Below are positions 12,056 through 21,169 of a DNA stretch of 64,000 nucleotides, one piece after another. Every line of letters starts with the position of its first letter. The first letter of the stretch is position 1. The notes under the pieces were generated by a model. It ran no database searches. It was not told the DNA's origin and saw only the letters and a list, made by a program, of their open reading frames with translations. Position numbers and translations under genes: made by a program. Source of the stretch: Skeletonema tropicum (Eukaryota; Bacillariophyta; Thalassiosirophyceae; Thalassiosirales; Thalassiosiraceae); assembly GCA_037178625.1 (NCBI GenBank), contig CM074141.1:930001-994000 (forward strand), written 5' to 3'.

Positions 12056-12542
12056 CACACATCACAACATGTGTACCAATCAAAACATATGTCTGGAAAT
12101 TGCACCACAGCACCATCCTCTCCCATTATCTCTCCAATAGCTGCATCTAAGCGGAGCTAAGTAGACCTGTCAAACTCCAAAATAGCCATCAAGGAACATG
12201 AAGGTACAAGTTAGTACATCACGCACTTGCCATGTTTGTTCTTCCTTACACTATTTATTTGAGAGCTTTCGAGATGGGCGCGATGGTGATAAAATGGGCG
12301 GGAACATCAATCAGGTTGTCCCTTCAAGCGATAGTCCCAATTATCAAGGAAGGGAGATGTGGCCAAGTAAGATGTCAACAAAGATCCATTATCTTGAAGA
12401 GAACCTTTAGCCTTCACAAGAATGCCGAAGATCTCCATCAAAACAGCTGCAACAGCATGCAGCTTCCAAGCATGATCTACTTATGCCAAAAGCTCATAAA
12501 TTCTTATCAAGAACTATCTCAACAACATCCTCTATTTCCATC
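12056..12542. promoter_or_regulatory. Divergent promoter between plastid gene and Lhcf copy 3
   Basis: 487 bases between two divergent start codons (12055 minus, 12543 plus). It is duplicated as 16064-16517 with small indels, including a duplicated catcac at 12053-12062. It contains the Lhcf upstream element at 12319-12400. Probably drives both genes. Confidence 0.6.
12319..12400 (+). promoter_or_regulatory. Conserved upstream element of Lhcf copy 3
   Basis: Contains tcaagcgatagtcccaatta, then gggagatgtggccaag, then gatgtcaacaaagatcc, with small insertions relative to copies 1 and 4; about 190 bases before the ATG. Confidence 0.45.
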
Positions 12543-13151
12543 ATGAAGTCTGCCATCATCGCTGCTCTTATCGGCTCTGCCGCCGCTTTCGCCCCTGCCC
12601 AGACCGGCAAGGCCACCACCGCCCTTAATGCCTTCGAGAACGAGCTTGGTGCTCAGCCTCCTCTTGGCTTCTTCGATCCTTTGGGATTGCTCGATGATGC
12701 CGACCAAGAGCGTTTCGACCGTCTCCGTTACGTCGAGCTCAAGCACGGCCGTATCTCCCAGCTTGCCTTCCTTGGACAGATCACCACCCGTGCCGGAATC
12801 CGTCTTCCTGGAGACATTGACTACTCTGGAACCTCCTTCGACTCTATCGGAGAGGGATGGGCAGGCTCCCTCCAGGTTCCTGTTGCTGGAGCCCTCCAGA
12901 TCCTTGCCTTCGTTGGCTTCCTTGAGCTTGGAGTCATGAAGGACTCCGCCAACGGCGCCGAGCCCGGTGAATTCGTTGGTGACTTCCGTAACGGCGCTCT
13001 TGACTTCGGCTGGGACACCTTTGATGAGGAGACCAAGCTTTCCAAGCGTGCCATTGAGTTGAACAACGGCCGTGCCGCCATGATGGGTATCCTTGGTCTT
13101 ATGGTTCACGAGCAACTCGGAGGCTCCGTTCCAATTGTTGGAGAGCTCTAA
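12543..13151 (+). CDS. Lhcf: Fucoxanthin-chlorophyll a/c protein, Lhcf copy 3 (intact)
   Basis: The only uninterrupted copy, 202 residues. Start chosen at MKSAIIAALIG because the presequence begins there and all four copies share it; an in-frame upstream extension is 5' UTR. Residues 1-18 are the ER signal with the AAAFAP motif, followed by a transit segment. Helix A is around residues 57-82 with E65, H68 and R70 in VELKHGR. Helix B is around 112-131. Helix C is around 166-190 with E172, N175 and R177 in IELNNGRAAM. These are the conserved chlorophyll ligands and the salt-bridge arginines of the LHC family. Codon use is strongly biased toward C/G-ending synonymous codons, as expected for a highly expressed gene. 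Confidence 0.97.
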   Translation: MKSAIIAALIGSAAAFAPAQTGKATTALNAFENELGAQPPLGFFDPLGLLDDADQERFDRLRYVELKHGRISQLAFLGQITTRAGIRLPGDIDYSGTSFDSIGEGWAGSLQVPVAGALQILAFVGFLELGVMKDSANGAEPGEFVGDFRNGALDFGWDTFDEETKLSKRAIELNNGRAAMMGILGLMVHEQLGGSVPIVGEL

Positions 13152-15846
13152 ATGATGAGTTTTGCTTCTCTCTGCTCTATTCAGTACAATATTTGGGTAT
13201 GGGGTACTGTAGACAACAATGACCAAGTGCTGGAACTTGCTGTCTCTTCGGGAGATGTCTTAGTGTGATAACACACTACTGTACTTTAACAGTTCATTTA
13301 TTCTCCTGAAATACTTCCCTTTACTGAGTTGTGAGATGCTTATGTATGTGTGTAGTTATTCCTTGTGAAGGTTGTTTTTGCCATGTTCGAAGAGATTGAT
13401 GATATAGGCTTCTTTTACGTGGTGCTATTCGCCCTTCGGTAACATTATTACGCTCTTCTCCGAAGTAATTCACATAGAGTCTATTCACGCAATATCTACA
13501 TATGCATCATGCTGTCTTGATTGTGTAGATACATCTTCAAGTTCATTAAGATGGCAGCAGCACTTCCGTGGGATCACATTGCACCCTTTGCATTCTCTGC
13601 CCTCTGCAACTCCAATGCTTAATTTTTCCATGTTGTATGCTCATAGTCTATTCACGCAATGTCCTTCTTACTTTTACTTCATCACACATGCATTGTGTTG
13701 GCTTGATGTGCAGATACTTAAATCTTCAAGTTCAATACAGCTGTTGGCAGCAGTGCTTGCAGGGATCCCATTGCATTCATTTCACTTCTCCATCTAACTT
13801 AATGAAACATATTACTTATGTATCTAAAAAATATTATCATTTTGTGAGCAGATCGGCAGCGTCATATCATCCTTTACTACTTACTCCGAAGTACTAAGTA
13901 TGTACTCCTTTACTCTGAGAACTGGAGCGGCACTGGCTTTGTCCAAGGGGAGAAGGAGGAAAAGCAAACCTGTTTGCCATCGGCGGGAAGACACGACGAT
14001 GAACCGAATTTACAGCGCCGAGTGTTGAGAGCCTTCTGTCTTGAGAAGGGCACGTCATCAAGTAGTACCTATGCAGTTTGTACTGCCCATTGTATGTTGA
14101 AATCTAGTGAAGAAAGAAGCAGTGTTTTTGGTATCATATTGCCGTTACAGGAGTCTCATTTCGCTGACATAAGACCTACGTCGACGTTTCTTGACATACA
14201 GCTCGTTGGCATCGATTCACACTAAAGACATGGCATATTGCTTTCACGTATAGCATCACCAGAATCTAGCGGCTCACAATGAAATGATTGGTCATGCTCA
14301 CAGCAGACTCGGTCCTACAAGAAACAGACATCGTCTTGGACGACGAGGGAGATAAGAGGAAGTGGATACTAGTACTCTAGAAACCAGCTTCAGCTTCATC
14401 ATTCTTATCATTCCTCCGAATATTGTCTAGATCTCTGAATCTAAAAAGGAACAATAGACATATGTACTCACGTACTCTTGAACAAATCCTCTGCACGCCG
14501 ATAGGATAGCGTTGTTTACGATGGAGTTCTATTCGACTCACCCTTGCGTCACGATATGAAATCCATGAGGTACTTCGCAGGAAGAAGCTCAAACCTTTTG
14601 CTAACCCACAATAGGATGGCACCATTAATTTGTCATCACATCGTTTCAGACATTCTAAGACTAAGTTCTACCCAAGCCGTCGTCGATATGACATTGTGAA
14701 CACCGGTCTAAGAAGTTTACGTCCATGAGCCTTCTCTTTGGATTGCAAGGTATCTGTATGGATGTGGCAGCGCAGGCGTAAAAAGTGTATTAAAGCTTCA
14801 AGAAAAGTCAGAAATCATTGAGTCAGGCGAAGATCACGGCAAAACAGATAGTGTGCTTATAATATCTGTTGTGCGCCACAAGTACTTTGCGGAAAGCTTT
14901 TGAATGATGCATATTCAAACTTAGCTCGTCCACAGCAATTCACTCAGATTCAACAGAAGGATAGCATCATTTGGATTTCAAGCGTCTCTTTTGTGTTGCT
15001 GATGACTTGGGGTTCTAACTAAATCCCTGCTCTACATGTGAGCCGACTCAGTGTCTGTTTGGCAGTGCTAAACGTAGACCGTGGAGACAAAGGCAGAGCA
15101 CACTAAAGCATTTAGAAGAGAACTGAAGTACTGTCGAGTGACAGAGTTTCCGCAGATTTTGTGTGAGTGCACAGCCTGGACTAGTTCCACAAATGAGCAG
15201 CAAACTCACAAGTAAGCTGGTTTCGGGGTTACCACTTTCGTGGATCACGTATATGATTATGTCATTTACCTCGGAACATACTTACGCTTAAGCCATTTAT
15301 AGATCTTCAAGCTAGCACGCAGAATCATCAAGCGCTGCGATAATGCTGGAAGCTTTGTAAGGCCTAGTTAGACGACTGCATCTTTGTGCATCTGCATCAG
15401 CAGGTGACAACTTTCTGTGTTGTCGGCCATATCATTCACAGAATGTTGATCGAAGCAATGGAATGTTGCTCGAACGCTATTGTTGACATGGCATGAGAAT
15501 GCGGCCCGGTATGATGTCAACCTACCTGGCCATTTGCTATGAAAGCAGCAGCTGATCGTCATAGATCACTCAGAAGCGAAGCTTCAGTGAGTTTTTCGAT
15601 GTAAATGTTCCAGTGAAGACCTTTCACACTTCATTTTGTCCAGTATTTGTCTTCAGACTCGAGGGCACATCCTCCAGCAAGTTGCAAAATAGGAGCCAAG
15701 ATCAAGATGCGAAGTGTATCTTGGGGCATTCTCCGATTCATGTGAGTTCAGTTGCATTGATATTCATTCCGGTTACACAAGTACTTACCAGTCGTCTCGC
15801 ATCAACAGCATTATTGCAGCATTTTACGACAACTTCAGTACCGTAC
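13152..15846. other. Spacer between Lhcf copy 3 and the duplicated segment
   Basis: The first 830 bases belong to the segmental duplication (3' flank of Lhcf). Within it, a block with ctattcacgcaat, a short pyrimidine run and catacatgca-like sequence recurs about every 180 bases, suggesting an old internal duplication. From about 13990 to 15846 I see no gene: all reading frames are short and lack domain-like sequence. Confidence 0.5.
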
Positions 15847-16063
15847 CAAGGTTTGCTTCGGCAGCCTCAGCATAAGCAGCTTGAAGTTGAGCTGTGAAGG
15901 CATCCATTCCACCATCCTTGACAGCGGCGAGTTTTATATTGTAGCTGCGATTGTTCCAAAAGGCTCCTATTTCCCTTCTTGTTGACGCACATCGATTGCC
16001 GATCGTTTGGAAGGCTACTGCTGATCCAAGAAAACCAAGCAAACTGAACGTGATGTAGGACAT
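15847..16063 (-). pseudogene. 5' fragment of the plastid-targeted gene, second copy
   Basis: Repeats the first about 70 codons of the minus-strand gene at 10715-12055: the same presequence from ATG 16063, then WNNRSYNIKLAAVKDGG and DAFTAQLQAAYAEAAEANL. Here the frame is continuous, unlike copy A. Similarity stops at about 15847 and the frame ends shortly after, so the remaining domains were not duplicated. It is either a truncated non-functional copy or expresses a short peptide. Confidence 0.7.
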
Positions 16064-16517
16064 CACAACATGTGTACCAATCAAAACATATGTCTGGAAA
16101 TTGCACCACAGCACCATCCTCTCCCATTATCTCTCCAATAGCTGCATCTAAGCGGAGCTAAGTAGACCTGTCAAACTCCAAAATAGCCATCAAGGAACAT
16201 GAAGGTACAAGTTAGTACATCACGCACTTGCCATGTTTGTTCTTCTTCCTATTTTTGAGAGCTTTCGAGATGGCGCGATGGTGATAAAATGGGCGGGAAC
16301 ATCAATCAGGTTGTCCCTTCAAGCGATAGTCCCAATTATCCAAAAAGGGAGATGTGGCCAAGATGTCAACGAAGATCCATCTTGAAGAGAACCTTCACAA
16401 AAATGCCGAAGATCTCCATCAAAACAGCTGCAACAGCATGCAAGCTACAAGCATGATCTACCAAAAGCTCATAAATTCTTATCAAGAACTATCTCAACAA
16501 CATCCTCTATTTCCAAC
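16064..16517. promoter_or_regulatory. Duplicated divergent promoter upstream of Lhcf copy 4
   Basis: 454 bases between the truncated plastid gene start and Lhcf copy 4, matching 12056-12542. The conserved Lhcf element lies at 16317-16390. Confidence 0.55.
16317..16390 (+). promoter_or_regulatory. Conserved upstream element of Lhcf copy 4
   Basis: Contains tcaagcgatagtcccaatta, gggagatgtggccaagatgt and gaagatccatcttgaag, about 170 bases before the ATG. Confidence 0.45.
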
Positions 16518-17128
16518 ATGAAGTCTGCCATCATCGCTGCTCTTATCGGCTCTGCCGCCGCTTTCGCCCCTGCCCAGACCGGCAAGGCCACCACCGCCCT
16601 TAATGCCTTCGAGAACGAGCTTGGTGCTCAGCCTCCTCTTGGCTTCTTCGATCCTTTGGGATTGCTCGATGATGCCGACCAAGAGCGTTTCGACCGTCTC
16701 CGTTACGTCGAGCTCAAGCACGGCCGTATCTCCCAGCTTGCCTTCCTTGGACAGATCACCACCCGTGCCGGAATCCGTCTTCCTGGAGACATTGACTACT
16801 CCTGGAACCTCCTTCGACTCTATCGGAGAGGGATGGGCAGGCTCCCTCCAGGTTCCTGTTGCTGGAGCCCTCCAGATCCTTGCCTTCGTTGGCTTCCTTG
16901 AGCTTGGAGTCATGAAGGACTCCGCCAACGGCGCCGAGCCCGGTGAATTCGTTGGTGACTTCCGTAACTGGCGCTCTTGACTTCGGCTGGGACACCTTTG
17001 ATGAGGAGACCAAGCTTTCCAAGCGTGCCATTGAGTTGAACAACGGCCGTGCCGCCATGATGGGTATCCTTGGTCTTATGGTTCACGAGCAACTCGGAGG
17101 CTCCGTTCCAATTGTTGGAGAGCTCTAA
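16518..17128 (+). CDS. Lhcf: Fucoxanthin-chlorophyll a/c protein, Lhcf copy 4 (two one-base insertions)
   Basis: Same protein as copies 1-3. Relative to copy 3 it has an extra C at 16801/16802 (gactactcctgg against gactactctgg) and an extra T at 16969 (cgtaactggcg against cgtaacggcg), giving 611 against 609 bases. Between and after the insertions the sequence matches the intact copy, including the helix C motif ELNNGRAAM and the stop. Two independent insertions in an otherwise near-perfect copy fit consensus error better than decay, but a pseudogene cannot be excluded. Confidence 0.92.
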
Positions 17129-18288
17129 ATGATGAGTTTTGCTTCTCTCTGCTCTAGTTCAGTACAATATTTGGGTATGGGGTACTGTAGACAACAATGA
17201 CCAAGTGCTGGAACTTGCTGTCTCTTCGGGAGATGTCTTAGTGTGATAACACACTACTTGTACTTTAACAGTTCATTTATTCTCCTGAAATACTTCCCTT
17301 TACTGAGTTGTGAGATGCTTATGTATGTGTGTAGTTATTCCTTGTGAAGGTTGTTTTTATGCCAACTTTTCAAGAGATTGATGACATAAGTAGGCTTCTT
17401 TTACGTGGTCGTGTTGGCCCTTCATTCAACAACATTGTTACGCTCTACTGCATGATGTACGCTCTTCTCCGAACGAAGTTAATCACATAAAGTCTGTTCA
17501 CGCAATATCCTTCTTACTTCATTCATTACATACATGCACAATGTTGTAGGCTTGATATGCAGTATACAGCTACATCTTCTTCAAGTTCATTGCGGTGGCA
17601 GCAGCGCTTGCATGGGAGCCCATTGCACCTTATGCATTTCTCCCTTTAACTGCAATGCTTAATTTTCATGTTGTATGCTCATAGTCTATTCACGCAATGT
17701 CCTTCTTACTTTTACTTCATCATACATGCATTGTATTCGCTTGATGTGCAGATAAATCTTTGGCAGCAGGCTTGCAGGGATCCAATTGCATCCATTTCAA
17801 TGCAACATATGTACTAAATTGACATTTTGTGAGCAGATCACAGCGCAGCGTCATCCATCACACTGAGAACTGTGCCTGACGGCGGTGCGTGCCTGGAGAA
17901 GGAGAAGCACACCTGTTTGCCATCGGCGGGATGAAACCATTTCGTTTCCGATTTAGGCGAGCTTACTCAGGTACTACTAATTCCCACACATCTCTACTAT
18001 GTAATTCCTACATAAGACTCAATTTAAACTGAAGGTTTCTTCCATTTTCGCTTTTCAAGCCCGCTTGGCACGATGAAATTGTTTGCGCCATCCACTTTAG
18101 TGTTGTGTTACTCAAAGCATTAGAGGATAGTTTGATACGACCAATAAATTCACGACAGAGAGATAGGGAGTGACCACAAGTAGAGCAAATCTCGTCTACA
18201 CTGCCATCGACACGCTCGGCAAAACCAAAAACTTTCTCATCGGCGTCGTTTCTTTAATTATCATTTTTGACACATATCATAAGAGACA
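17129..18288. other. 3' flank of Lhcf copy 4 and promoter of the next gene
   Basis: Up to about 17930 this is the duplicated Lhcf 3' flank. The rest has no gene and presumably holds the promoter of the phosphoesterase-like gene. Confidence 0.55.
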
Positions 18289-20677
18289 ATGAAGAACAAC
18301 CTCTATCCTCAACTCGGAGCCTCAAACGGGAGCTTCGACGACTACGACTCTGTAATTGGCAATGAATACTCCGTCAACAGCAGCAGCGCCAAGAATAGCG
18401 GTGGTGACGACGGCACTAGCAACTACAGCGATGGGATGAGTTCCCTCGGCAACAGCCATTTAGGTCTACAGTCGGCAGCCAATAGTCCCATCAGGATGAA
18501 CACTGCTTCTGCTGCCGCTGCGTCTGCCAACCCCCAACCATGGCAACAGCAACAACATCAACAACTACGCACCCCGATGACTCCAATGTCGGATGATAGT
18601 TCCGATAGTAATGAACTTGAGGTTGGCGACGTATCGGTCGTATTGGGGAACACCGGTAGAACGCCTGGAATCGGAGATGTAGAGTCTGTCGGCGGTGATA
18701 GTCTTTTCATGATGTCACCTCCTGTTCGTCAGAAAACATCTCATTTAGCAAAAGATGCAGCAGATTGGAATCCAAAACCTACTCATGAGTATAAGGCGGG
18801 AACTTCCAAGCATCTTCAATTGGGTCCAAAGGGAAATGAGCTTTCGTTTGGTGGTGATAATACAGCCTATGACAATTATCCTACGTTTAATAATGAGTTG
18901 GATCTTAACGCAGATGTCTATAGCGACGACGAGGAGGAGGATGATGATGCAACCATTGTTGGCTTTTTACCTCAAGGAAGGCTTGGTAACTGCGTCATGA
19001 TCAGTTCGACAATTCTAGTTGTTGGAGCATTGGTTATTTCTGTCGTGGCCATTTTGAACTTGACTGCAGTTCCTCAACAACCAAAATAGTTTCGTCCAAG
19101 ATTGAATATTGATGCAGCTGGTGATGGTGGTGTGAATGACGTGATTATTGCAACTTTGGCTCCGATTGTGCCACCTGCAACAATAGCACCCACTGTCCCT
19201 GCAACAACAATTAGTCCGACTGTCCCTCCATCAACAATTAGTCCAACGTCTGAGCCGACTATTGTGACTGATTCACCCACTACGACGCCGACGCCTGAGC
19301 CAACAGTTGTAACTGTGTCACCCACTGCGATGCCGATTGCATTAGTCTTGAATGAAACTGAAAGTCCTGTGTCTTCCAACATCACAGCAGTTCCTACACC
19401 GACTGCGATGCCGATTGCATTAGTCTTGAATGAAACTGAAAGTCCAGTCTCTTCCAACAGTACAGCAGTTCCTACACCCACTGCGATGCCGATTGCATTA
19501 GTCTTGAATGAAACTGAAAGTCCAGTGTCTTCCAACATCACAGCAGCTCCTTCAAAGGAACCAACTACTGATGAACCAACGACATCTACAACCTCAAGTG
19601 CTCCTTCCGAAGAACTTACGACGGCTACACCTTCAAATGTTCCAACCGTGACAACGCCTTCTCCTACCTCAAGTGTTCCTACAGAAGCTCCTACGACAGA
19701 TGAAGAATCTATCACCGCTCCTTCGGAGCCAACTGTTAGTTTCCAACCAACTCTTTCTCCGACAGAACAATCACTACTCAATGTAGGTACGGGAGCTTTC
19801 AATAAACAAGATATTCATTTTACCCTCGTCTCAGACGCTCTGTATGTGCGACAATATTGGAAAAATAATTTTGAAAAATTGGGAAAGAGCAGGTCAAGGT
19901 TCTTGTTTCATTTGGGAAGTGCCACTCCAGTCTCTGAGGATTGTCCTGAGGAAGCATATTCAAGGGCTGAGAAATCTTTGAGTTTCAGTGGTCTGAGGGC
20001 ATTTGCTGTACCAGGGAATAATGACTATCCAGTAAGTTTGAAGAGGTGCGCATATTTACGCTCTTGTGCTGAATGTTTGCTCATATATAATGCCATCTGC
20101 ACATGCAACTCTCCTTTTGATGATACAGAATTGCCCAGACCCCTCTCTAGCCTGGAAGAACTACACGGAGCATCTTGTGGACATTGACAAAAAGTATTGG
20201 ACCAGTACTAGCAGGTTCCAAATAAAGCGCGATCCCGAACGACCGGAAAACTTTGCCTTCATATTTAGACGCACTTTGTTTGTTGGTTTGAACATGGTAA
20301 GCAATGAAGGTGAAACCAAAACTGCAAAGAGACTTGAACAAAATCTGCAATGGGTGTACGACAATGTAGAACCTCATGCAGGCAAAATTGAAGTCATCTT
20401 CATGATGGGTCATGGACGTTTACGGGACCTGCCTACTTTCCGGGATGCCATCGCTAAAAAGGCGAAGGATGAATGGAAGAATATATTGATTGTCTACGGT
20501 CGACGAGCAAATCAGTCGAATATGTTCACGAATGTGGAAGGTGCAAAGAATTTTCACGAGTTGACAGTTGGAAAGGGGTACCCAATGACGAGTGTTCATC
20601 TGGATATCACATCGAAAGATGCTCCCAGGGTGGGATACAAGTATACCGATGGATCTCCTACTGGTAAGATGGTGTGA
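18289..20677 (+). CDS. Membrane-anchored metallophosphoesterase-like protein, one intron, in-frame TAG
   Basis: Start ATG 18289. Residues 1-230 are polar and low-complexity with an acidic DDEEEDDD patch; a single membrane helix (MISSTILVVGALVISVVAI) follows at about 236-256. Next come a Thr/Pro-rich stalk and a phosphoesterase-like ectodomain: LVSDALY, FLFHLGS, VPGNNDY, then ENFAFIFRRTLFVGLNMV, LQWVYDNV and MMGHGR. A 97-base GT-AG intron at 20032-20128 (gtaagt to atacag) joins NDYP to NCPDPSLAWKNY with the frame kept. Two oddities: an in-frame TAG at 19087-19089 lies just after the membrane helix, and the usual second metal-site GD is GS, so it may be inactive. Other conserved features match diatom calcineurin-like proteins. 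Confidence 0.68.
19321..19554 (+). repeat. Three tandem 78-bp coding repeats
   Basis: Units start at 19321, 19399 and 19477 and encode a 26-residue unit (TAMPIALVLNETESPVSSN plus a TAVPT-like linker), each with NET and NIT/NST glycosylation sequons. They form part of the extracellular or luminal stalk. Confidence 0.95.
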
Positions 20678-21169
20678 TCCTTGTTTCATAATATATATAG
20701 AATGTCTGTTGAGAAGAACACGTGCATGTGGCAAGTTGATCACTTGTAGTGTTCACTCGAATCAAAGAATGACGGTGGCTCATTTCTTATGCACAGAATA
20801 CCATATGTGTTCGTCTTAATCCACTGTACATGTGTTAGCTGAATGTTTAATGGCTAAAGATAAATATTGGATTGCTATTTGTTGAACGCCATGAGTGTGT
20901 CTACATCAGATAACTGAAACTATGGTATTGTCCCGATTCAATCAATGAGTGAGAATTTGAGGATTTCATCATACTAATTCCTATGGTAGAAAAGCACCAG
21001 TGGATTTGAATTTCTGGAAAAGGACACACAGCGGATTTTCACTACGATATTCATTCAATTCTACATCCGACACCCGCCCACCACACCAAGCTGGCACCAT
21101 AATATAGTATCGCTATCGTGCCATTGACGACGAGCAGCATTCAATAGAAGAACAGCACTCAATAATATA
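20678..21169. other. Intergenic, phosphoesterase-like to PDZ/ARM gene
   Basis: No gene seen. The 5' part is probably 3' UTR; the last 150 bases hold the promoter of the next gene and a duplicated ttgacg...cagcattcaatagaagaac / cagcactcaata motif just before its ATG. Confidence 0.5.

Larger units (their letters stand above)
11837..13985. repeat. Segmental duplication, copy A (Lhcf copy 3 unit)
   Basis: About 2.1 kb containing the 5' end of the minus-strand plastid gene, the divergent promoter, Lhcf copy 3 and about 830 bases downstream. It matches 15847-17930 with scattered indels. The left breakpoint falls inside the plastid gene at a shared caaggtttgc; the right end is near the shared cctgtttgccatcggcggga. 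Confidence 0.85.
15847..17930. repeat. Segmental duplication, copy B (Lhcf copy 4 unit)
   Basis: Partner of 11837-13985, in the same orientation. The two copies differ by small indels and scattered substitutions in noncoding sequence, while the Lhcf coding parts are almost identical, suggesting selection or gene conversion on the coding part. Confidence 0.85.

Noticed and set aside
12519..13226. 235-codon open frame antisense to Lhcf copy 3
   Set aside because: It mirrors the biased codon use of the Lhcf gene, recurs at each copy, and has no protein-like features.
13568..13897. Small Cys/His-rich frame in the Lhcf 3' flank
   Set aside because: It is not conserved in the duplicated flank after copy 4, where indels disrupt it.
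19087..19089. Programmed stop-codon readthrough
   Set aside because: The TAG is followed by TTT, not a known strong readthrough context, and no downstream structure is evident. A sequencing error or a real nonsense change is at least as likely.
19074..19802. 242-codon minus-strand frame rich in Gly/Val/Ser
   Set aside because: It is the antisense of the Thr/Pro-rich stalk repeats of the phosphoesterase-like gene.
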